Assembly (NCBI GenBank): GCA_030656015.1
Contig: JAUSNX010000004.1
Span: 434,001-498,000, forward strand
Origin: Methanobacteriaceae archaeon
GTDB taxonomy: Archaea > Methanobacteriota > Methanobacteria > Methanobacteriales > Methanobacteriaceae
DNA length: 64,000 nucleotides
Reading direction: 5' to 3'
Shown here: positions 40,322-56,724 of the stretch, in pieces
How the letters are laid out: each line of letters starts with the position of its first letter
How positions within the stretch are numbered: position 1 is the stretch's first letter
Translations under genes and position numbers: made by a program
The notes under the pieces: generated by a model
What the model was told of the DNA's origin: nothing
Database searches by the model: none
What the model saw: only the letters and a program-made list of their open reading frames with translations

Positions 40322-40559
40322 TCGAGTGGTTCAATTTAATTAATTCTTATTTAACATTTTTTTACTCTAATAACTCAAAAAATCAAACTCATAATCTAAA
40401 ACATTTCAACAAATATTATATAAAAATCGTATTTGCTTAAATTGAATTTATGATTAATAGTTTGAATAAATGAGTATTAAAACTGAAAGTAAACTAGTAT
40501 TTATTAAAACTAATATTTTAGCTAAAAATTTTGTAGTATTTATTTTTTGGAGGAAGTCC

Positions 40560-42104
<1,545 letters not shown>

Positions 42105-42151
42105 ACCATTTTTTATTACAATTCTTTGATTTTTAATCGGGAGGCAATTTC

Positions 42152-43963
<1,812 letters not shown>

Positions 43964-44089
43964 TCAAACATCCTTAATATTTTTTCAATTTATGTTTTCA
44001 ATTTATGGATAATTACACTAATTGAAATTTAAAAAAAAATAAGGTAAAAAATAAGGGATTAATAATAGCAAATTAAAGGAGAGAAAACT

Positions 44090-46747
44090 TTGACCGGAAT
44101 TTTAAAGAAGATTTCCCAAATCAACTTCGGATTAATGTCTCCAGACGACATAAGAAGTATGTCTGTTACAAAAATCGTAACACCAGACACCTATGACGAA
44201 GATGGATACCCTATTGAAAATGGGCTAATGGATCCACGTTTAGGAGTTATAGATCCCAGTTTAAAATGTAGAACCTGTGGTACTAAAGGTGGAGAATGTC
44301 AGGGTCACTTTGGAAATATAAATCTAGCCAGACCTGTAATTCACGTAGGATTCGCAGATACTATTCATAAAATATTGAGATCCACTTGTAACACTTGCGG
44401 ACGGATTTTATTAACTGATAGTGAAATATTTGATTATCAGAACAAATTCAAGACACTAATCAAAAACGAGGAAAGTTTAACCAAAATAATTAAAGATGTT
44501 TATACTGTCGCTCGAAGGGATAAATGTCCTCACTGTGAAGAAGAGCAGGAAGACGTTAAAATTGATAAACCAGTTTCCATTGTAGAAGGTAACTATAAAC
44601 TTACTCCTAGTGAAGTAAGGGAACGGTTGGAAATAATAACTGATTCTGATGCTGTGATTTTAGGAGTAAATGCTGAGAAGGCCAAGGATGGTACTCAAGT
44701 AGCCAGACCTGAATGGATGATTCTAACAGTTTTACCAGTTCCTCCAGTTACAGTAAGACCTTCCATCACTCTAGAAACTGGTGAACGTTCAGAAGATGAT
44801 TTAACTCACAAATTAGTTGATATTCTCCGTATTAACCAACGTTTAAAAGAAAATATGGAAGCTGGTGCTCCACAACTTATTGTAGAGGATTTATGGGAAC
44901 TTTTACAGTACCACGTAACCACCTACTTTGATAATGAAGCATCAGGAGTGCCACCAGCCAGACACAGATCCGGTAGACCATTGAAAACTCTTGCTCAGAG
45001 ATTAAAAGGAAAAGAAGGTCGTTTCAGAAGCAACCTTTCTGGTAAACGTGTAAATTTCTCTGCGCGTACCGTTATCTCACCAGATCCAAACATCAGTATC
45101 AATGAAGTAGGAGTTCCAGAAATAATAGCCACTGAAGTTACGGTACCAATAAAAGTAACTGAATGGAACCTGGAAGAACTTAAAGGATACATTATGAATG
45201 GTTCTGAGGTACACCCTGGAGCAAATTATGTCATAAGGCCTGACGGTCGGAAAATTAGAATTTATGACGAAATAAAAGAAACTGTAGCTGAAAATCTGGA
45301 AAAGAATTATCTGGAAAAAGGTGAACTGGGATATGTGGTAGAGAGGCATTTGAAAGATGGAGATGTGGTTCTCTTCAACAGACAACCTTCCCTTCACAGA
45401 ATGTCCATGATGGCCCACGAAGTACGGGTTTTACCATATAAAACATTCCGATTAAATCTCTGTGTATGTCCACCATACAATGCTGATTTTGATGGGGACG
45501 AAATGAACATGCACGTCTTCCAAACTGAAGAATCACGTGCCGAAGCCAAGTCACTCATGAGAGTACAGGAACACATTCTCTCCCCAAGGTTCGGAGGACC
45601 TATTATTGGAGGAATACACGATCACATTTCAGGAGCATATCTGTTAACCCGGAAAAGCGCCATATTCAATGAAGATCAAGTATTCCAGGTTTTAAGGAAC
45701 GCAAAGTTACCTATACCTGATAGAACTGGTGAAACCTGGACTGGAAAACAAATTTTCAGTAAAGTGCTGCCTAAGGACATGAACATGGTTTACCGAGCAG
45801 AAATCTGCAGAAAATGTGACGAGTGTACCGAAAGATCTTGTAAAAACGATGCTTACGTAGTTATCGAAGAAGGTCAACTATTAAGTGGAGTTATAGATGA
45901 AAAAGCCTATGGTGCTTTCTCTGGAAAAATCCTGGATCACATTGTGAAAGAATACGGAACTGATAGCGCCAGGGAATTCCTGGATGCATCTACCAAACTG
46001 GCAGTTTCAGGTATTATGAAAGCAGGATTCACCACCAGTACCAATGACGAAGAAATTCCTCAAGAAGCTAAAGAAGATATCGAAGCTTATCTGTATGAAG
46101 CTGAAGAGAGAGTAGATAAACTGGTAGCTGCTTATGATAACAACGAACTGGAACCATTACCTGGTAGAAGCCTGGAAGAGACTCTGGAAATGAAAATCAT
46201 GCAGGTTCTAGGGGAAGCCCGGGACAAGTCAGGGGAAATTGCAGAAAGTTACTTTGACATTAACGAAAACAACGCAGTAATAATGGCCTTAACTGGTGCA
46301 AGAGGTTCCATGCTGAACCTTACTCAGATTACTGCTTGTGTAGGACAACAGTCAGTTCGGGGTGGCCGAATCGACAGGGGTTACAGTGAAAGAACACTAC
46401 CTCACTTCCAAAAACGTGAACTAGGAGCAAAAGCACGAGGATTTGTGCACTCCAGTTACAAAGAAGGTCTGGATCCTATAGAATTCTTTTTCCACGCAAT
46501 GGGAGGAAGAGAAGGTCTGGTAGATACAGCTATACGTACTGCTCAGAGTGGTTACATGCAAAGAAGACTGGTTAATGCTCTGCAGGATTTGAGTGTAAAT
46601 GCAGAAGGTAAGGTTACTGACAACCGGGGCGTTGTTATCCAGACCCTTTATGGAGAAGATGGAGTAGATCCAGCCAAGAGTGACTATGGTAAAGTAGTTG
46701 ACCTGGACAAACTCGTAGACGAAATGAGGATAAAATCAGGTAAGTGA
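44090..46747 (+). CDS. rpoA1: RNA polymerase subunit A' (N-terminal part of beta')
   Basis: 885 residues. Zinc sites CRTCGTKGGECQGHFG and CNTCGR/CPHCEEE, and the catalytic Mg motif NADFDGDEMNMH near residue 460, with clamp (GRFRSNLSGKRVNFSARTVISPDPN) and bridge-helix regions (SYKEGLDPIEFFFHAMGGREGL). Starts with TTG behind GGAGAG. No intein. Confidence 0.97.
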   Translation: MTGILKKISQINFGLMSPDDIRSMSVTKIVTPDTYDEDGYPIENGLMDPRLGVIDPSLKCRTCGTKGGECQGHFGNINLARPVIHVGFADTIHKILRSTCNTCGRILLTDSEIFDYQNKFKTLIKNEESLTKIIKDVYTVARRDKCPHCEEEQEDVKIDKPVSIVEGNYKLTPSEVRERLEIITDSDAVILGVNAEKAKDGTQVARPEWMILTVLPVPPVTVRPSITLETGERSEDDLTHKLVDILRINQRLKENMEAGAPQLIVEDLWELLQYHVTTYFDNEASGVPPARHRSGRPLKTLAQRLKGKEGRFRSNLSGKRVNFSARTVISPDPNISINEVGVPEIIATEVTVPIKVTEWNLEELKGYIMNGSEVHPGANYVIRPDGRKIRIYDEIKETVAENLEKNYLEKGELGYVVERHLKDGDVVLFNRQPSLHRMSMMAHEVRVLPYKTFRLNLCVCPPYNADFDGDEMNMHVFQTEESRAEAKSLMRVQEHILSPRFGGPIIGGIHDHISGAYLLTRKSAIFNEDQVFQVLRNAKLPIPDRTGETWTGKQIFSKVLPKDMNMVYRAEICRKCDECTERSCKNDAYVVIEEGQLLSGVIDEKAYGAFSGKILDHIVKEYGTDSAREFLDASTKLAVSGIMKAGFTTSTNDEEIPQEAKEDIEAYLYEAEERVDKLVAAYDNNELEPLPGRSLEETLEMKIMQVLGEARDKSGEIAESYFDINENNAVIMALTGARGSMLNLTQITACVGQQSVRGGRIDRGYSERTLPHFQKRELGAKARGFVHSSYKEGLDPIEFFFHAMGGREGLVDTAIRTAQSGYMQRRLVNALQDLSVNAEGKVTDNRGVVIQTLYGEDGVDPAKSDYGKVVDLDKLVDEMRIKSGK

Positions 46748-46831
46748 TAGTTAAGTGATCTGGAATTAATTTAATTAAGATATTAAATTTAATTAATTTG
46801 AAAAAATTAATTGATAAATAATGATAATTAA

Positions 46832-48019
<1,188 letters not shown>

Positions 48020-48030
48020 GGAGGCAGTAG

Positions 48031-48327
48031 ATGGACGTAGATAGAGGAATACGAGTAGCTGTAGACACAGGTGTTGTCACTTTAGGATCAGAAAAATCAA
48101 TTCAGGCCTTAAAATTAGGTAAAGGAAAACTAGTAGTAGTTGCTGAAAACAGCCCAGAGAACATCAAAGAAGATGTCGCTTACTATGCTAAACTTTCTGA
48201 AATTCCTGTTTACACCTTTAATGGAACCAGTGTTGATTTAGGTTCTGTTTGTGGTAAGCCATTTACCGTGGCCACTCTGGTCATCAAAGAACCTGGAGAT
48301 TCTACAATATTAGAAGCAATGGGGTAG
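48031..48327 (+). CDS. rpl30e: ribosomal protein L30e
   Basis: A 98-residue L7Ae/L30e-fold RNA-binding protein: TLGSEKSIQALKLGKGKLVV and NSPENIKEDVAYYAKLSEIPV. GGAGG precedes the ATG, 11 bp after rpoA2. Usual position in archaeal RNA polymerase operons. Confidence 0.94.
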   Translation: MDVDRGIRVAVDTGVVTLGSEKSIQALKLGKGKLVVVAENSPENIKEDVAYYAKLSEIPVYTFNGTSVDLGSVCGKPFTVATLVIKEPGDSTILEAMG

Positions 48328-48334
48328 TGTTCAA

Positions 48335-48766
48335 GTGACTATAAAATTCACCACCAATGAAATAAGATATATTGCACTGTTTGAAAGCATGACCGGTGCA
48401 ATGGTAAAAGATTGTATCGTGGACGATGAAAACGGAAAAATTACTTTTCTGGTGAAAAAGGGAGACATGGGCCTTGCCATCGGTAAAGGAGGAAGTACCG
48501 TAACCAAAGTCCAGAAAACAGTGGATAAAGGTGTTGAAGTTATAGAGCACTCTGAAGATCCCGTTGAATTCATATCCAATTTAATGGCCCCGGCTAAACT
48601 TCGCAGTATCAGAATTCTGCAAAGGGAGAACGGGGAAAAAGTTGCCACTGTAGACACAGATGGTAAAAATAAGAGGACTGCCATCGGTAAAGGCGGTCAA
48701 AATATTGAAAGAGCCAGATTACTGGCCAAACGACAGCACAGCATTAGTAATATCGTTATAAAATAA
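48335..48766 (+). CDS. nusA: archaeal NusA-like transcription factor
   Basis: A 143-residue protein of two KH domains, KGDMGLAIGKGGSTVTKVQK and KRTAIGKGGQNIERARLLAK (GxxG loops), lacking the N-terminal domain of bacterial NusA. It begins with GTG 7 bp after rpl30e. Confidence 0.93.
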   Translation: MTIKFTTNEIRYIALFESMTGAMVKDCIVDDENGKITFLVKKGDMGLAIGKGGSTVTKVQKTVDKGVEVIEHSEDPVEFISNLMAPAKLRSIRILQRENGEKVATVDTDGKNKRTAIGKGGQNIERARLLAKRQHSISNIVIK

Positions 48767-48998
48767 ATTAACTAGAATGCTAGTAATTAGCAGAAACTAT
48801 TAAAATTAATTTAATATTATCTTAATATAATTGTAAAAACTAGTAAACTAGAAAAATTAAATAACTTAATATATTTCAATTACTCTCATTAAATTTTTAG
48901 CTAAATTTATATGGTTTAATATATATTGGTTTTATATTGATTACGCTAATAACCGAAAGCGGGATTATTAACTCAAATTTATAAGGAGGAATATTAAC

Positions 48999-49424
<426 letters not shown>

Positions 49425-49428
49425 TTTC

Positions 49429-49989
49429 ATGAGTCAAGTTTTTGATAAGTGGGATCTGGAAGAAGTAAAAGTAGAAGACATGGGTCTGGTTAATTACCTA
49501 TGTTTGGATGAAATAATGGTTCCCCACACTATGGGCCGGCACGTCAAAAGACAATTCGCCAAATCAAAAGTCTCTATTGTAGAAAGGTTAATGAATAAAA
49601 TTATGAGAACCCACATCAACGCTGGAAAGAAAAATAAAGCTTTCAGTATCGTTGAAGGTTCTTTTGATATTATAAACAAACGATCCAAACAAAACCCCGT
49701 GCAAATTCTAGTCAAAGCTGTGGAAAACACTTCTCCTCGGGAAGAAACCACCCGAATTAAATACGGTGGAATCGGGTACCAAGTAGCAGTGGATATTGCA
49801 CCTCAGCGAAGAGTAGACCTCTCTCTCGGTTTCTTAACCAGAGGCGCTATGCAATCTGCTTTCAAGAGTAAAAGATCTATGGCAGAAAGTCTAGCTGACG
49901 AACTTCTTCTAGCAGCAGAATACGATACTAGAAGTTTCGCTATTCAGAAAAAAGAAGAAAAAGAGAGAATTGCTAGATCTGCCCACTAA
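49429..49989 (+). CDS. rps7: ribosomal protein S7
   Basis: 186 residues: FAKSKVSIVERLMNKIMR, VKAVENTSPREETTRIKYGG and RRVDLSLGFLTRGAMQSAFK are conserved. It starts 4 bp after rps12, so they are translated together. Confidence 0.96.
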   Translation: MSQVFDKWDLEEVKVEDMGLVNYLCLDEIMVPHTMGRHVKRQFAKSKVSIVERLMNKIMRTHINAGKKNKAFSIVEGSFDIINKRSKQNPVQILVKAVENTSPREETTRIKYGGIGYQVAVDIAPQRRVDLSLGFLTRGAMQSAFKSKRSMAESLADELLLAAEYDTRSFAIQKKEEKERIARSAH

Positions 49990-50071
49990 TTACCATTTTC
50001 ATATTTTTTTTTAAATGATTTCATGGAAATTATTATTTTCATTAACTCTTTTTAAAAAAATGGAAGTGGTG

Positions 50072-50095
50072 CATGCTATATAGTATAATAGCATG
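50072..50095 (+). promoter_or_regulatory. inverted repeat in the EF-2 leader
   Basis: CATGCTAT (50072-50079) and ATAGCATG (50088-50095) form a perfect 8-bp stem with an 8-nt loop, in the 181-bp gap between rps7 and fusA. It could be a 3' end of rps7 RNA or a leader element of fusA; no T-tract follows, which favours the latter. Confidence 0.4.
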
Positions 50096-50170
50096 ATTAG
50101 GGTATTTCAAAAGATAATAAAATGATTAAATGTAAATTATGAGATTTGTCATATTTACCAGGTGATTTTA

Positions 50171-52363
50171 GTGAGTAGACGAGACAAAATGATTAATAGA
50201 ATAAAAGAGCTGATGTACCAGCCGAAATACATTCGGAACATCGGTATCGTGGCCCACATCGACCACGGAAAGACAACTTTGTCTGACAACCTGTTGGCCG
50301 GTGCTGGTATGATATCCTCTGAGTTAGCTGGAGACCAGCGTTTCCTAGATTTCGATGAACAGGAACAAGCTAGAGGAATCACCATTGACGCAGCAAACGT
50401 GTCCATGGTTCACAAGTATGACGATAACGAATATCTGATCAACCTTATTGATACACCAGGTCACGTGGACTTTGGTGGGGACGTAACCCGGGCCATGAGA
50501 GCGGTAGACGGTGCAGTAGTAGTAGTATGCGCTGTGGAAGGTATCATGCCCCAAACAGAAACTGTGCTAAGACAAGCTCTAAAAGAGAATGTAAGGCCAG
50601 TTTTATTTATTAACAAGGTTGACCGGTTAATTAACGAATTAAAACTTGATCCTACCGAGCTACAAAATCGGTTCGTCAAGACCATTGCCAGTGCTAACAA
50701 GCTCATTAAGAATATGGCTCCTAAAGAGCTAAAAGACAAATGGCAAGTTAGAGTAGAAGATGGAAGTGTTGCTTTCGGATCTGCATATCACAACTGGGCG
50801 CTCAATGTACCAGTCATGCAGCAAACTAGTATCAACTTCAATGATATCATCAACTACTGTAAAGACGAAAAACAGAAAGAATTAGCTGACAAAGTGCCTC
50901 TAGCTGACGTATTACTGGGAATGGTAGTAGAACACTTACCAAGCCCTGATGAATCTCAAGCTTACCGGGTACCTACCATCTGGCCAGGAGACTTAGACAG
51001 TGAAGAAGGCCAAGCCATGCTCAACACTGACCCTGACGGGCCATTAGCAGTAATGATTACTGATGTGAGTATTGACAAGCACGCCGGTGAAATCGCTACT
51101 GGACGGGTTTACGGTGGAACTATTGAAAAAGGAACTGAAATCTTTTTCGTGGGATCTCACGGTAAAAACCGGATCCAGCAAGTAGGAGTTTACTTCGGAC
51201 CAGAAAGAGTAAACACTGATAAAGTGCCTGCCGGAAACATTGTAGCAATTACTGGTGCCAGAAACGCTGTAGCTGGGGAAACTGTCTGTAATGAAGGCCG
51301 TAAAATTGAGGCTTTCGAAGGATTAGAACACATCTCCGAACCAGTAGTTACGGTAGCGGTAGAAGCTAAAAACACCAAGGACCTGCCTAAACTAATTGAA
51401 GTTTTAAGGCAAATAGGTAAAGAAGATCCTACCATTAAGGTAGAAATCAACGAAGAAACTGGAGAGCACCTCATATCCGGTATGGGTGAACTTCACTTGG
51501 AAATTATCGCTTACCGTATCAATGAAAAAGGTGTAGAAATTGAAACCTCAGAACCAATCGTAGTATACCGGGAAACCATTTCTGGAACTGCAGGGCCTGT
51601 GGAAGGAAAATCACCTAACAAGCACAACAAGTTCTACATTGAAATTGAACCACTGGAAGACGAAATATTCCAGGCCATTCAAAGTGGAGAAATTAAGGAA
51701 GGCCGTGTTAAAGGTAAAGATTTAATTCCAAAATTCGTGGAACTCGGTCTGGAAAAAGACCAAGCCCGAAAAGTTTGGAATGTTTACCGGAGATCAATAT
51801 TTGTTAACATGACCAGAGGTATCCAGTACCTGGACGAAATCAAGGAACTTTTAATGGAAGGTTTCGAGAGTGCGCTAGATGATGGACCTATTGCTAAAGA
51901 GAAGGTCATGGGAATCAAAATCAAACTCATGGATGCAAAGATACACGAAGATGCGGTACACCGAGGACCTGCCCAAGTATTGCCTGCTATCAGGAAAGCA
52001 GTATACGGATCATTAATGCTGGCCGGGCCAACATTACTGGAACCTATCCAAAAGGTATTCATCAACGTGCCCCAAGATTACATGGGATCATCTACCAGAG
52101 AAGTTCAGAACAGAAGAGGCCAAATTGTGGATATGTCCCAGGAAGGAGACATGGCCACCGTAGAATCCAAAGTTCCTGTAGCGGAAATGTTTGGATTTGC
52201 CGGTGACATTCGTTCTGCAGCTGAAGGAAGATGTTTGTGGTCCACCGAGAATGCAGGATTTGAAAGACTGCCTCGTGAACTGCAAAAAGAAATTATAAGA
52301 GAAATTAGGGACAGAAAAGGCCTATCACCAGAACCATATGGTCCTGAACACTACTTAGGTTAA
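50171..52363 (+). CDS. fusA: translation elongation factor 2
   Basis: Ribosomal translocase, 730 residues. G1 [12 protein letters not shown]3 DTPGHVDF, G4 NKVD; the diphthamide loop is present near residue 600 ([17 protein letters not shown]). The frame opens at 50162, but GTG at 50171 with AGGTGA upstream gives the typical start [14 protein letters not shown]. No intein. Confidence 0.97.
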   Translation: MSRRDKMINRIKELMYQPKYIRNIGIVAHIDHGKTTLSDNLLAGAGMISSELAGDQRFLDFDEQEQARGITIDAANVSMVHKYDDNEYLINLIDTPGHVDFGGDVTRAMRAVDGAVVVVCAVEGIMPQTETVLRQALKENVRPVLFINKVDRLINELKLDPTELQNRFVKTIASANKLIKNMAPKELKDKWQVRVEDGSVAFGSAYHNWALNVPVMQQTSINFNDIINYCKDEKQKELADKVPLADVLLGMVVEHLPSPDESQAYRVPTIWPGDLDSEEGQAMLNTDPDGPLAVMITDVSIDKHAGEIATGRVYGGTIEKGTEIFFVGSHGKNRIQQVGVYFGPERVNTDKVPAGNIVAITGARNAVAGETVCNEGRKIEAFEGLEHISEPVVTVAVEAKNTKDLPKLIEVLRQIGKEDPTIKVEINEETGEHLISGMGELHLEIIAYRINEKGVEIETSEPIVVYRETISGTAGPVEGKSPNKHNKFYIEIEPLEDEIFQAIQSGEIKEGRVKGKDLIPKFVELGLEKDQARKVWNVYRRSIFVNMTRGIQYLDEIKELLMEGFESALDDGPIAKEKVMGIKIKLMDAKIHEDAVHRGPAQVLPAIRKAVYGSLMLAGPTLLEPIQKVFINVPQDYMGSSTREVQNRRGQIVDMSQEGDMATVESKVPVAEMFGFAGDIRSAAEGRCLWSTENAGFERLPRELQKEIIREIRDRKGLSPEPYGPEHYLG

Positions 52364-52410
52364 ATCTAACCTTATTTTTCAATTTAAATCTTTTAAATTA
52401 AAAAAGCTTA

Positions 52411-52447
52411 AATGATGACCATGTTCCCAGTGGACAACAACATCATT
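52411..52447 (+). promoter_or_regulatory. inverted repeat upstream of the EF-1alpha gene
   Basis: AATGATG (52411-52417) pairs with CATCATT (52441-52447) around a 23-nt loop, which itself has short TGTT/AACA complementarity. It lies 82-118 bp before the tuf start. Confidence 0.35.
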
Positions 52448-52459
52448 ACCTATTTAAAG

Positions 52460-52479
52460 GGTTAAGTCTAAACTTAACC
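52460..52479 (+). promoter_or_regulatory. second inverted repeat upstream of the EF-1alpha gene
   Basis: GGTTAAGT (52460-52467) and ACTTAACC (52472-52479), a perfect 8-bp stem with a 4-nt loop, 50 bp before the start codon. With the preceding repeat it makes a structured leader, or is an operator for a dimeric regulator. Confidence 0.4.
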
Positions 52480-52528
52480 TAAGCTCAAATTAACTGATTG
52501 CTAACGCAAATAAATGGAGGTATTGTTA

Positions 52529-53770
<1,242 letters not shown>

Positions 53771-53815
53771 GTTTAATTAACCTTTTTACTCTTTTATTTT
53801 TTGGAGACTAAAAAA

Positions 53816-54124
53816 ATGCACAACGCACGAATTAAACTCACAGGGACTGACCCTGAAAAATTGGCCTATGTCTGCGAACAGCTAAGAAAAATAGCTGAAA
53901 GAACTGGCGTAGATCTCTCTGGCCCTATCCCATTACCAACTAAAAAGCTGGTAGTGCCTACCCGTAAATCACCAGATGGTGAAGGGAAAGCAACTTGGGA
54001 AAAATGGGAGCTAAGAATCCACAAAAGATTAGTGGGTATCGAAGCCGACGAGCGAGCCATGAGACAGGTCATGAAGGTAAATGTACCTGACAACGTGAGT
54101 ATCGAGATTGAATTAAAGAGCTAA
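53816..54124 (+). CDS. rps10: ribosomal protein S10
   Basis: 102 residues: [42 protein letters not shown] and the C-terminal [12 protein letters not shown]. The frame opens at 53801, but ATG at 53816 with GGAGA upstream is the normal start. End of the str block. Confidence 0.96.
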   Translation: MHNARIKLTGTDPEKLAYVCEQLRKIAERTGVDLSGPIPLPTKKLVVPTRKSPDGEGKATWEKWELRIHKRLVGIEADERAMRQVMKVNVPDNVSIEIELKS

Positions 54125-54196
54125 TTAAATTTAGCTTAAATCCCTATTTTTTATTATATTAGGCCTATTGCTTATTTTTGAATATTATTCTCATTT

Positions 54197-54281
54197 GCCG
54201 GAATAGTCTAGCTTGGTAAGGCGCGGGACTTGAAATCCCGTGGAGACTCTCTCCGCCTGGGTTCAAATCCCAGTTCCGGCG
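54197..54281 (+). tRNA. tRNA-Ser (UGA)
   Basis: An 85-nt class II tRNA: acceptor GCCGGAA pairs with TTCCGGC, discriminator G, anticodon loop CTTGAAA with TGA, a long variable arm (GGAGACTCTCTCC) and T-arm CTGGGTTCAAATCCCAG. It is intact and marks the left edge of the rearranged region. Confidence 0.95.
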
Positions 54282-54283
54282 TA
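54228..54283 (+). repeat. left copy of 56-bp direct repeat (tRNA-Ser 3' part)
   Basis: From the anticodon loop (ACTTGAAATCC) through the tRNA end to GTA. Its partner lies at 58000-58055, with 54 of 56 bases equal. The repeats bound a 3.77-kb unit holding the metallopeptidase/HEPN/HNH cassette, as attachment sites of an integrated element would. Confidence 0.8.
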
Positions 54284-54408
54284 TTTTTTATTTTTTATTT
54301 GTTTTATTATCAAAATCAGTTACAAAGAGAATTGATAATAAATATATGAGACTACTTTAAAAAAAAATATAAAAATTATATAATTTAATTAAATTCAAAT
54401 TAGCAATA

Positions 54409-55137
54409 TTAACCTAAGAAAAATTCTCCATTTTCATTTATATTAAACCCAAAATTTTCTAAGAGTACTCCACAAAAATGATCTGTACTAAATTTAATGT
54501 TACCATCATTACCAATTATTTCAAGTTTCTCAGGACTCAATTTTATATTAGACCCTCTTCGCCATAAATCCGCCTTTATTTTTATTATCCCATCAATTCT
54601 AATGTCCAAAATAATCTTACGTTTTTTTGGACGAATTTTTATCCATTTATAGCTTACTTCAATATCCCAAGCTAAAAAGTCACCAGATATCCATTCATTA
54701 TCTAATATTTCCATTACTAAATCATCATTCTCATTGTATAATTTAAGAGATAAGGCTATAAACCCATCATCATTTATATTGATTCCTAATAAACTTTCAC
54801 CATTAACAGTAATTATATTCTCCGACGGAGAAATAGTATTATGGCCAATAAATAAAAAAGGAATTGTGCCCGGATTTATAATTAATTTTCCTTTACTATA
54901 ACCATGGACAATATTATATGGATTATTTTTAAATTCTAATTGTTCATAAAGTGTCATAGCACCTCTTGTGGCCATATCATGACATCCGGGACATAATGCC
55001 ATTCCATCTTCCACTTTATTAAAATTAGGATTAATATGGTGGTATTGAATTATCTCAGAGCCACATCTACAACATCCATATCCTGCTTCTTTACGAATTT
55101 GACGTTTTGTACTTGCAGAAAATTTTTTAGAAACCAT
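54409..55137 (-). CDS. HNH endonuclease-domain protein with C-terminal beta domain
   Basis: Residues 1-65 form an HNH/zinc-finger nuclease module: CCRCGS, IQYHHINPNFNK (His-His, Asn), and CPGCHDMATRG supply two cysteine pairs and the catalytic His. Residues 70-242 are a beta-rich domain without recognisable motifs (KGKLIINPGTIPFLFIGHN...). Last gene of the minus-strand cassette, 30 bp after the HEPN gene. Probably a DNA nuclease effector; the target is unknown. The coding sequence is more AT-rich than the neighbouring ribosomal genes. Confidence 0.75.
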   Translation of the reverse strand: MVSKKFSASTKRQIRKEAGYGCCRCGSEIIQYHHINPNFNKVEDGMALCPGCHDMATRGAMTLYEQLEFKNNPYNIVHGYSKGKLIINPGTIPFLFIGHNTISPSENIITVNGESLLGININDDGFIALSLKLYNENDDLVMEILDNEWISGDFLAWDIEVSYKWIKIRPKKRKIILDIRIDGIIKIKADLWRRGSNIKLSPEKLEIIGNDGNIKFSTDHFCGVLLENFGFNINENGEFFLG

Positions 55138-55167
55138 TTTATTACCTATTTCATTAAAAATTAATTC

Positions 55168-56724
55168 TTAAAGTTTTATCTCAAAATCAATGATTTTCGT
55201 AACAGTTCCATCTAATGCTCTAAGATAACCATCATTAAAACTATTTCTAACACCATGAACCGAAATAATTTCATCATGCGCATTTTTACAGTTAACCCAT
55301 TGATCTTTATCTATTTTGCAGAAATTAGAGTCATCATGGAAACATCCACCACCATGGGCAACACAATTTCTATGCCTATACCAAATCGGAATCATTTCAT
55401 CAATTAAACCTTGATTAAGGCCCATAGCAAATGTGCTATTAGACATACTGGATGAAGTGAAAACTTCTCTTATAAGTTCAAAAACCAATTCTTTAGAATC
55501 ATCTTGAATTTTTCTATCAACACCTCTCCTATTTTTTACTATATTACCTTGCCAATCAAGTAAATCCTGGCCAATATAATTTTTGCTGCGTGCAATTGTT
55601 TCTAAAATATTCCATAAACGGAAATATTTAAATTCAATCCTATCTTCTTTGTTAGCTTCATTATACAATGAAAAATATAGCTGAATTTTCTCATTATTTT
55701 CTGATTTTTGGATACTGTACTCCAAAAACTGTGGATCTTCTCCAGATAAAAAACCCCCAAGTAAATTTCCACCATATGATTGCATATTTAATCCAAACCA
55801 ACTTTCATTGTTATTCAAACCGATTAATACCATTCCGATTATTGAAGGGCGGGCTCCTCTTTGAACGGCTAATAAATCACAAATAAGTTGAGATCTTTCT
55901 TTAATTTTAGAAGCCGCATCATTTAATGAATCCGCACAAACTTTAGGAAAGTGAATAATAAAACTAGGCTGTTCACTTTTGCATTTATTTAAGATTTCAT
56001 CATCATTAATACCCAGTTTTAGGTTATTTTCTGCAAGTATGCTTTTTATAAGTGATATTTCGTCATTGCAAGATATTCCTTCAAAAGGAATTACTTCATA
56101 TCTTCCTAAACGCATTCGAATGGTTAATTTACAGTCTCTAACAAATACTAAGCCCAAATACTCGTGTAATCCATTTCCAAACCCTTGATTAAATTCTTTT
56201 TCTCGATTAGTTATTATTTCATTATATTGATTTTTTAGTTCTGAGCAACTTTTAGGAGAATCAGAATCTTTTATTACCTCAAATAAAGCTTTACTATTGA
56301 CTGGAATTTGCAAACTTTCTCGATCCTCATCCATAATAGGTGATAAAGGATCTTGAATATTTTTTTCTTTATTGATTAGGGTAATATGATTAATTAAATA
56401 CAGACCCTCTTTATAATCTTCAGGAATTTTAAAACTAATTTGTTTATCAGTATCAAGATTATTAACAGTAGAAGATGTTTCAAATGCCCAAAATGTATGA
56501 TCTTCTTCAATTTTAGAAACATTAACCGAAAAATTATATTCTTCATCCGATCTTATTCCATCAATAATTATATCAAGAGTTTCTCCTTCTTTGATGCTGC
56601 ATTTTGCTATTTTTATAGATTTTTTAGTGTTAGTCACTATTTTATGCCCCCATAAATAAGCTATATAATTCCATAAATTAAATTTTGAGAAATTAATAAT
56701 TCTTTCAAATATTTTGTTTGCCAT
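55168..56724 (-). CDS. large protein with C-terminal HEPN-like R-x4-H motif
   Basis: 518 residues, not recognised as a whole. Residues 35-130 look like an Ig-like beta domain (KIAKCSIKEGETLDIIIDG). The middle includes a possible ligand or helical region (LICDLLAVQRGARPSIIGMVLIG). Residues 360-518 are helical and contain IWYRHRNCVAHGGG, where R452-x4-H457 matches the HEPN ribonuclease motif. The start overlaps the 3' end of the metallopeptidase frame by 64 bp. Family membership (HEPN) rests on one motif and helical context, so it is tentative. Confidence 0.6.
   Translation of the reverse strand: MANKIFERIINFSKFNLWNYIAYLWGHKIVTNTKKSIKIAKCSIKEGETLDIIIDGIRSDEEYNFSVNVSKIEEDHTFWAFETSSTVNNLDTDKQISFKIPEDYKEGLYLINHITLINKEKNIQDPLSPIMDEDRESLQIPVNSKALFEVIKDSDSPKSCSELKNQYNEIITNREKEFNQGFGNGLHEYLGLVFVRDCKLTIRMRLGRYEVIPFEGISCNDEISLIKSILAENNLKLGINDDEILNKCKSEQPSFIIHFPKVCADSLNDAASKIKERSQLICDLLAVQRGARPSIIGMVLIGLNNNESWFGLNMQSYGGNLLGGFLSGEDPQFLEYSIQKSENNEKIQLYFSLYNEANKEDRIEFKYFRLWNILETIARSKNYIGQDLLDWQGNIVKNRRGVDRKIQDDSKELVFELIREVFTSSSMSNSTFAMGLNQGLIDEMIPIWYRHRNCVAHGGGCFHDDSNFCKIDKDQWVNCKNAHDEIISVHGVRNSFNDGYLRALDGTVTKIIDFEIKL

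Noticed and set aside
52411-52496. Possible C/D box guide RNA (TGATGA ... CTGA) before tuf
   Set aside because: The spacing between the boxes is too long and no internal D'/C' pair was seen; simple palindromes explain the signal better.
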